Of a stretch of 64,000 nucleotides of DNA, positions 59,050 through 64,000 are shown in pieces; the first letter of the stretch is position 1; the number at the start of each line of letters is the position of its first letter. The translations under genes were made by a program, and so were the position numbers. Under the pieces are notes generated by a model. The model saw only the letters and a list, made by a program, of their open reading frames with translations, made no database searches and was not told the DNA's origin. Origin of the DNA: Planococcus beigongshangi (GTDB lineage Bacteria > Bacillota > Bacilli > Bacillales_A > Planococcaceae); the NCBI RefSeq assembly GCF_016820495.1, contig NZ_JADHDU010000002.1, forward strand, positions 372,001 through 436,000, read 5' to 3'.

Positions 59050-59631
59050 TTACATTCTTTTTTCGATTTCTTTCCAGGCTTCGTCGAAACCGAGTCCGGT
59101 TTCGGATGAGAAGATGATCAACGGATCTCTTTTATCCATTTCCAAGGTTTCGCGGACAATTTTCTTATGCTTGTCCCATTTGCCTTTTGGAATCTTATCC
59201 GCTTTCGTCGCGATGATGATGCACGGGATATCATAATGCTTCATGAAATCATACATGGCCACATCATCATTGCTCGGCGGATGGCGCAGGTCGACAATCT
59301 GGATCACTGCCCGCAGCGGTTCACGGTCTGTGATATAACGCTCGATCATCTTGCCCCATGCTTCGCGCTCGCTTTTCGAAACTTTGGCATAGCCATAGCC
59401 GGGAACATCCACATAGAAAAGCTTTTCTTCTATCTTATAGAAGTTCAGTGTTTGCGTCTTGCCCGGTTTTGATGAAGTGCGCGCCATGCTCTTGCGGCCG
59501 ATCATTTTATTGATGAAGGAAGATTTTCCTACATTTGAGCGTCCTGCCAGTGCAAATTCCGGCAGGCCGTCTTCCGGATACTGGTCTGGACGCACGGCAC
59601 TTATTACTAGTTCTACATTATGAACTTTCAT
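59050..59631 (-). CDS. engB: Ribosome biogenesis GTPase EngB (YsxC/YihA)
   Basis: 193 residues. G1 [12 protein letters not shown] (about 30-41), G3 [11 protein letters not shown]4 TKADK. Essential in Bacilli for assembly of the 50S subunit. Starts within the lonA stop (ATGA overlap), the conserved lonA-ysxC pair, and ends at a terminator before the hem operon gap. Confidence 0.97.
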   Translation of the reverse strand: MKVHNVELVISAVRPDQYPEDGLPEFALAGRSNVGKSSFINKMIGRKSMARTSSKPGKTQTLNFYKIEEKLFYVDVPGYGYAKVSKSEREAWGKMIERYITDREPLRAVIQIVDLRHPPSNDDVAMYDFMKHYDIPCIIIATKADKIPKGKWDKHKKIVRETLEMDKRDPLIIFSSETGLGFDEAWKEIEKRM

Positions 59632-61955
59632 TTATTTTCTCCTTCTAAAGCGATTTCGAGCGCTTCGTCTGCTTCGGAGACAAACTTGAACGTCAATTGT
59701 TCACGGACGGTATCCGGAATATCTTCGATGTCGCGTTCATTCTCCATCGGCAGGATGATTGTCGTAAGCCCTGCACGGTGTGCACTCAATGTTTTTTCTT
59801 TTACGCCGCCGATTGGCAGGACACGGCCACGCAAGGTGATTTCACCCGTCATGCCGACTTCGCGGCGAATCGGACGTTTCGACAAGGCGGATACCAATGC
59901 AGTCGCAATCGTAATCCCGGCTGATGGGCCATCTTTTGGAACAGCGCCTTCCGGAACGTGGATGTGAATATCATGGGATTCGTGGAAATTCGGATCCAGG
60001 CCAAGCGACTCGGCTTTCGAACGCACGAACGACAAGGCCGTCTGCGCTGATTCCTTCATGACATCGCCAAGTTTACCGGTCAATTGCAGTTTTCCTTTGC
60101 CCGGTGACAGGGCCACTTCGATCTGCAGCGTGTCGCCGCCCACACTCGTGTAGGCAAGGCCCGTCGCAACGCCGACCTGATTTTCGGTTTCAGCCATGCC
60201 GTAACGGAATTTGCGTTTGCCCAGATATTCTTCGACTTCCGACTCCGTCACTTTGACGGACGTCTTATCCTTTGACACGATTTCTTTCGTCACTTTACGG
60301 CAAATCGATGCCAGCTGACGCTCAAGTCCGCGGACGCCCGCTTCTCTCGTGTGGTAACGGACAATCGCAAGGAAAGCATCATCTGTAAATTGCAGCTGAT
60401 CAGGTGTCAGACCGTGTTCGGCAATTTGTTTCGGCGCCAAATGATTCTTAGCGATTTCCATTTTTTCCGCTTCGGTATACCCTGCAATCGAAATGACTTC
60501 CATCCGGTCGCGCAGCGGTCCTGGAATCGTGCTGAGATCATTCGCTGTGGCAATGAAAAGCACGTTCGAAAGATCATAAGTTTCTTCTATATAATGATCG
60601 CTGAATGAATTATTCTGTTCTGGGTCCAATACCTCCAGCATCGCTGCAGATGGATCTCCTCTGAAGTCATTCGACATTTTCTCGATTTCATCCAAAAGGA
60701 ATACCGGATTCACCGTACCCGCTCGTTTCATTCCCTGAATAATCCGGCCCGGCATGGCGCCGACATATGTGCGGCGGTGGCCGCGGATTTCCGATTCGTC
60801 ACGTACGCCGCCCAGGGAGATCCGGACGAATTTGCGGTCGAGTGATTCGGCAATGGATTTTGCAAGCGACGTTTTACCGACGCCCGGAGGCCCGACGAGG
60901 CAAAGGATCGGTCCGCGCAGTGATTGAGTCATCTGCTGGACAGCCAGGTACTCAAGTACCCGTTCTTTTACTGTCTCAAGCCCATCATGATCACGGTTCA
61001 AAACTTCTTCCGCGTATTTGATATCGAGGCGGTCTTCGGTCTTTTCAGACCATGGAATGGTGACTAACCACTCGATATAATTGCGGATAATGCCGCTTTC
61101 CGCTGCCGCAGAAGGCAATTTCTCGTAGCGATCAAGCTCTTTCAACGCGGTCTTCTTCGTCGACTCCGGCATACCGGCTGCGTCGATCCGTTTTTTCAAA
61201 TCGGATACTTCGCCTGTTTTGCCGTCTTTATCGCCAAGTTCCGTCTGGATCGCTTTCATCTGCTCCCGCAGATAGAATTCTTTTTGCGTCTGTTCCATCG
61301 CTTTTTTGACGCGCTGATTGATGCGTTTCTCCAAATCGAGGACTTCGTGTTCATTATGCAGACGGCCGATCAGCATCTCCAGACGCTTGCTGATGTCAAA
61401 AGTTTCCAGTATTTCTTGCTTGCCTGCCATCTTCAAAGGCAGGTGCGATGCCACCATATCAGCCAGCCGTCCCGGTTCTTCGATATCTTCCACTGTCTTG
61501 AATGTTTCGTTTGTAACCTTTTTCGATGCTTTGGAATATTTTTCAAAATGCTCAAGCAATAAACGCATCAATGCATCCTGCTCGGCATCCTTTTCAGTTT
61601 CATCGGGGAATGAAGTCACTTCCACCATCGAGAACTTTTCGCCCTCTTCATACGATTTCCACTGGCCGCGCTCAAGTCCTTCAACCAGTACACGGATGGT
61701 GCCGTTCGGCAATTTCAGCATCTGTTTGACATAGGCAAGCGTACCGATGCGTTGCAGATCCTCTTTCGCCGGCTGTTCCAGATTGATATCCTTTTGGGTC
61801 GCAAGGAAAATAATATTGTCTTCAAGTAAAGCCTGTTCCAATGCAGCCACTGAACGCTCGCGTCCGACATCGATATGCAAAACCATTGTCGGGAAAACAA
61901 GAAGTCCACGCAGCGGCAATAAAGGCACCTGTCTTGTAACTTTCTTCTTAGCCAT
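59628..61955 (-). CDS. lon: ATP-dependent protease La (LonA)
   Basis: 775 residues. N-terminal substrate-binding domain ([20 protein letters not shown]), AAA+ module with Walker [11 protein letters not shown] (about 353-362) and Walker [10 protein letters not shown], and C-terminal protease with catalytic Ser678 in [10 protein letters not shown] and Lys in GGVKEKT. Degrades misfolded and regulatory proteins in the cytosol. GGAGGTGGCTTACAG precedes the ATG. lonB, which lies between clpX and lonA in B. subtilis and is forespore specific, is absent here. Confidence 0.98.
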   Translation of the reverse strand: MAKKKVTRQVPLLPLRGLLVFPTMVLHIDVGRERSVAALEQALLEDNIIFLATQKDINLEQPAKEDLQRIGTLAYVKQMLKLPNGTIRVLVEGLERGQWKSYEEGEKFSMVEVTSFPDETEKDAEQDALMRLLLEHFEKYSKASKKVTNETFKTVEDIEEPGRLADMVASHLPLKMAGKQEILETFDISKRLEMLIGRLHNEHEVLDLEKRINQRVKKAMEQTQKEFYLREQMKAIQTELGDKDGKTGEVSDLKKRIDAAGMPESTKKTALKELDRYEKLPSAAAESGIIRNYIEWLVTIPWSEKTEDRLDIKYAEEVLNRDHDGLETVKERVLEYLAVQQMTQSLRGPILCLVGPPGVGKTSLAKSIAESLDRKFVRISLGGVRDESEIRGHRRTYVGAMPGRIIQGMKRAGTVNPVFLLDEIEKMSNDFRGDPSAAMLEVLDPEQNNSFSDHYIEETYDLSNVLFIATANDLSTIPGPLRDRMEVISIAGYTEAEKMEIAKNHLAPKQIAEHGLTPDQLQFTDDAFLAIVRYHTREAGVRGLERQLASICRKVTKEIVSKDKTSVKVTESEVEEYLGKRKFRYGMAETENQVGVATGLAYTSVGGDTLQIEVALSPGKGKLQLTGKLGDVMKESAQTALSFVRSKAESLGLDPNFHESHDIHIHVPEGAVPKDGPSAGITIATALVSALSKRPIRREVGMTGEITLRGRVLPIGGVKEKTLSAHRAGLTTIILPMENERDIEDIPDTVREQLTFKFVSEADEALEIALEGENK

Positions 61956-62103
61956 CTGTAAGCCACCTCCGGGAGTGTGTGTCTATAAATATATTTCTAA
62001 GTAAGTGGGTCTAATGAATTCACTTCAGAAGGACGCTTTCCGCAGGGAGCTAGTCCTGCAGGAGCCGCCTTCTTCCGTTCATTCATTTATAGAAGATTCA
62101 ATT

Positions 62104-62162
62104 AGATATGAAGCAAAACAGGAGCACGGTTTATGAATCACTCTGTTTTGCGTAATACCGGT
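62104..62162. repeat. MITE-like extragenic element, minimal copy E
   Basis: Only the two ends and about 27 bp between them remain: GATATGAAGCAAAACAG at 62104 and CTGTTTTGCGTAATACC at 62142-62158. It lies directly against the 3' end of clpX (stop at 62165-62167). The rest of the 210-bp lonA-clpX gap shows a CGCAGGGAGCTAGTCCTGC-type palindrome and no gene. Confidence 0.7.
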
Positions 62163-62164
62163 TA

Positions 62165-63484
62165 TTAACTGAATATAAGAATATAAAAACCAAAAAAATG
62201 GACTGGCCCAGACCGCGCGGATGTTTTCTCATTATTATCTGCAATGTATTCAGTGCCATCTTCCAACATGAGTTTTGGCTGAACTTTTTCAGTGATTGTC
62301 TCTTTTGTGATGATGCATTCCACGATATCTTCACGCGAAGGCAAGTCGAACATCACATCAAGCATGACATTCTCGATGATTGAGCGAAGACCGCGGGCAC
62401 CTGTTTTGCGTTCGATCGCCAGTTTCGCGATTTCCACAAGCGCTTCGTCTTCAAACGTCAATTCGACACCGTCAAGTTCCATCATTTTCTGATATTGCTT
62501 GATCAATGCGTTTTTCGGTTCTGTCAGAATCTGCACCAGGGCATTTTCATCCAATTGCTCGAGGCTTGCCAAGACCGGCAAACGTCCGATGAATTCTGGA
62601 ATCAGGCCGAATTTGAGCAGATCTTCCGGAATCAATTGGCTGAGCAATGATTTCTCGTCGACTTCCTCTTTGTTCGGATCTGCACCGAAACCGATGACTT
62701 TATTGCCCAGACGGCGTTTGATGATCTGATCTACTCCGTCAAAAGCACCGCCCACGATGAACAATACGTTCGTCGTATCGATCTGGATGAATTCCTGATG
62801 CGGATGCTTGCGGCCGCCTTGCGGTGGAACGCTTGCAGTCGTGCCTTCAAGAATTTTCAGCAATGCCTGCTGAACACCTTCACCCGATACATCACGCGTG
62901 ATTGACGGGTTCTCTGATTTACGGGCCACTTTATCGATCTCGTCGATATAGATGATGCCTTTTTCAGCGCGTTCAACATCATAGTCTGCAGCCTGGATCA
63001 GTTTAAGCAGGATGTTCTCGACGTCTTCACCGACATAGCCGGCTTCCGTGAGGGATGTCGCATCCGCTATGGCGAACGGCACGTTCAAAATGCGTGCCAG
63101 TGTTTGCGCCAATAGCGTTTTCCCGCTTCCTGTCGGTCCGATCAAAACGATATTCGATTTCGAAAGTTCAACATCGTCGATCTTGCTTTGGGAATTGACG
63201 CGTTTGTAATGGTTGTAAACGGCTACTGCCAGCGATTTTTTCGCTTTATCCTGGCCGATTACATAGTTCCCAAGGATATCCATGATCTCTTTCGGTTTTG
63301 GAACTTCCTTGAACTCAACCGCTTCTTCGGTACCCAGCTCTTCTTCCACGATTTCCGTGCAGAGCTCGATACATTCGTCACATATATATACACCTGGTCC
63401 TGCAACCAGTTTTCGAACCTGTTCTTGAGGTTTGCCACAGAAAGAACATTTCAGATGGTCTTTTTCGTCATTAAATTTGAACAA
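62165..63484 (-). CDS. clpX: ATP-dependent Clp protease ATP-binding subunit ClpX
   Basis: Unfoldase that feeds ClpP. 439 residues: N-terminal zinc domain (CSFC and CDEC), Walker [15 protein letters not shown] (about 115-128), Walker [17 protein letters not shown] and the LGF-type ClpP-binding loop replaced by the usual IGFGAD. The start is a TTG at 63484 with AGGGGTG six bases upstream, giving MFKFNDEK as in B. subtilis. The protein runs 16 residues ([16 protein letters not shown]) past the usual KTSA end. Confidence 0.96.
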   Translation of the reverse strand: MFKFNDEKDHLKCSFCGKPQEQVRKLVAGPGVYICDECIELCTEIVEEELGTEEAVEFKEVPKPKEIMDILGNYVIGQDKAKKSLAVAVYNHYKRVNSQSKIDDVELSKSNIVLIGPTGSGKTLLAQTLARILNVPFAIADATSLTEAGYVGEDVENILLKLIQAADYDVERAEKGIIYIDEIDKVARKSENPSITRDVSGEGVQQALLKILEGTTASVPPQGGRKHPHQEFIQIDTTNVLFIVGGAFDGVDQIIKRRLGNKVIGFGADPNKEEVDEKSLLSQLIPEDLLKFGLIPEFIGRLPVLASLEQLDENALVQILTEPKNALIKQYQKMMELDGVELTFEDEALVEIAKLAIERKTGARGLRSIIENVMLDVMFDLPSREDIVECIITKETITEKVQPKLMLEDGTEYIADNNEKTSARSGPVHFFGFYILIFS

Positions 63485-63597
63485 TGTATTCACCCCTATT
63501 CAAGCCATAATCTTACAAGATTCCAATGCGTAGAGCAACTAATTAGCTTCAATGCCGCGCTTTAAAACTTATGTGTTATCAATGGTCTTCTATGTAG

Positions 63598-63626
63598 AGA
63601 AAACAAGGCACGTCTCCGCGCCTTGT
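63598..63626. terminator. Intrinsic terminator after tig
   Basis: ACAAGGC...GCCTTGT has a 10-nt loop. TTTTC follows on the minus strand and CCTATTTTTTT on the plus strand. It separates tig from clpX. Confidence 0.7.
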
Positions 63627-63649
63627 CCTATTTTTTTGCTATGAATAAT

Positions 63650-64000
63650 TTATTCTGCGCTTTCAGCGTTTTCCACTTCAGTAGTGATGTTCGCATTTTC
63701 AACAAGGAATTCAACTGTGTTCTGCATGCGAATATCGTTTTCAAGCATTTCAGTGCCGCCAAGTGCAGCTTTGATCTGCTCGATATCCATATTGAACTGG
63801 CCAGCCATCTTCTCAAGCTCTTTATCGATATCTTCAGAAGTCACTTCCATGTTTTCAGCTGCAGCAATTGCTTCCAACGTCAATGAAACACGTACGCGCG
63901 TTTCTGCGTCGCCTTTCATCTGCTCACGAAGAGCCGCTTCGTCCTGTCCAGAGAACTGGAAGTACAATTCAAGGTTCATGCCTTGCTGAGTCAACCGTTG
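63650..64000 (-). CDS. tig: Trigger factor, C-terminal part (5' end outside window)
   Basis: The last 116 residues of a trigger-factor-type chaperone: helical C-terminal domain (YFQFSGQDEAALREQMKGDAETRVRVSLTLEAIAAAENMEV, EDIDKELEKMAGQFNMDIEQIKAALG) and the acidic end ENAESAE. The ribosome-binding and peptidyl-prolyl isomerase domains lie to the right of the window. The tig-clpX order is that of B. subtilis. Confidence 0.95.
   Translation of the reverse strand, partial: QRLTQQGMNLELYFQFSGQDEAALREQMKGDAETRVRVSLTLEAIAAAENMEVTSEDIDKELEKMAGQFNMDIEQIKAALGGTEMLENDIRMQNTVEFLVENANITTEVENAESAE

Overview
The window looks like chromosomal DNA of a low-to-moderate GC Firmicute of the order Bacillales, most likely a Planococcus-like member of the Planococcaceae. 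The evidence is gene content and order. From left to right it reads relA-apt-recJ, secDF-comN-yajC-tgt-queA-ruvB-ruvA, niaR, pheA-pheB-obg-spo0B-rpmA-prp-rplU, minD-minC-mreD-mreC-mreB-radC-maf, folC-valS, hemL-hemB-hemD-hemC-hemX-hemA, engB-lonA, clpX-tig. This is the Bacillus subtilis relA-to-tig backbone, almost all on the minus strand. Several sporulation genes that I recall at these junctions in B. subtilis (spoVB, bofC, spoIVFA/spoIVFB, spoIIB, spoVID/ysxE, lonB) are missing, while a spo0B-like gene remains. This suggests a non-sporulating or atypically sporulating lineage.

Accessory DNA sits at the remodelled junctions. A beta-helix (pectate-lyase-like) protein lies between relA and apt. 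A NERD-domain protein lies where spoIVFA/B would be. Between maf and folC there is an AbgT transporter, a DUF5658 membrane protein, a complete type IV pilus locus (prepilin peptidase, PilO with a LysM domain, PilN, PilM, major pilin, PilC, PilT, PilB, a VanW-type protein with NPDGT repeats, a small membrane protein, a composition-mosaic PilX-like protein, two pseudopilins) and an active-looking diguanylate cyclase. Between folC and valS is a plus-strand pair of RimK-like ATP-grasp ligases, which may be a small uncharacterised pathway.

Regulation visible in sequence includes a valine T-box with specifier GUC before valS, an L21 leader before rplU, a near-consensus Per box at the hemA promoter, an inverted repeat inside the secDF promoter, an extended -10 promoter before the major pilin, and many intrinsic terminators.

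The most unusual feature is non-coding. Five intergenic loci carry short tandem arrays with a 20-21 bp period, about two turns of the helix (3.4, 15.0, 19.8, 51.5 and 58.8 kb). Two loci 7 kb apart use the same 20-bp unit, and the largest has 17 units and an internal 80-bp duplication. A second dispersed family, with terminal inverted repeats based on GCAAAACAGC, occurs five times (13.4, 28.2, 30.0, 52.1 and 62.1 kb) and looks like a MITE or extragenic palindromic element. No rRNA, tRNA, insertion sequence transposase, prophage or CRISPR array was found.
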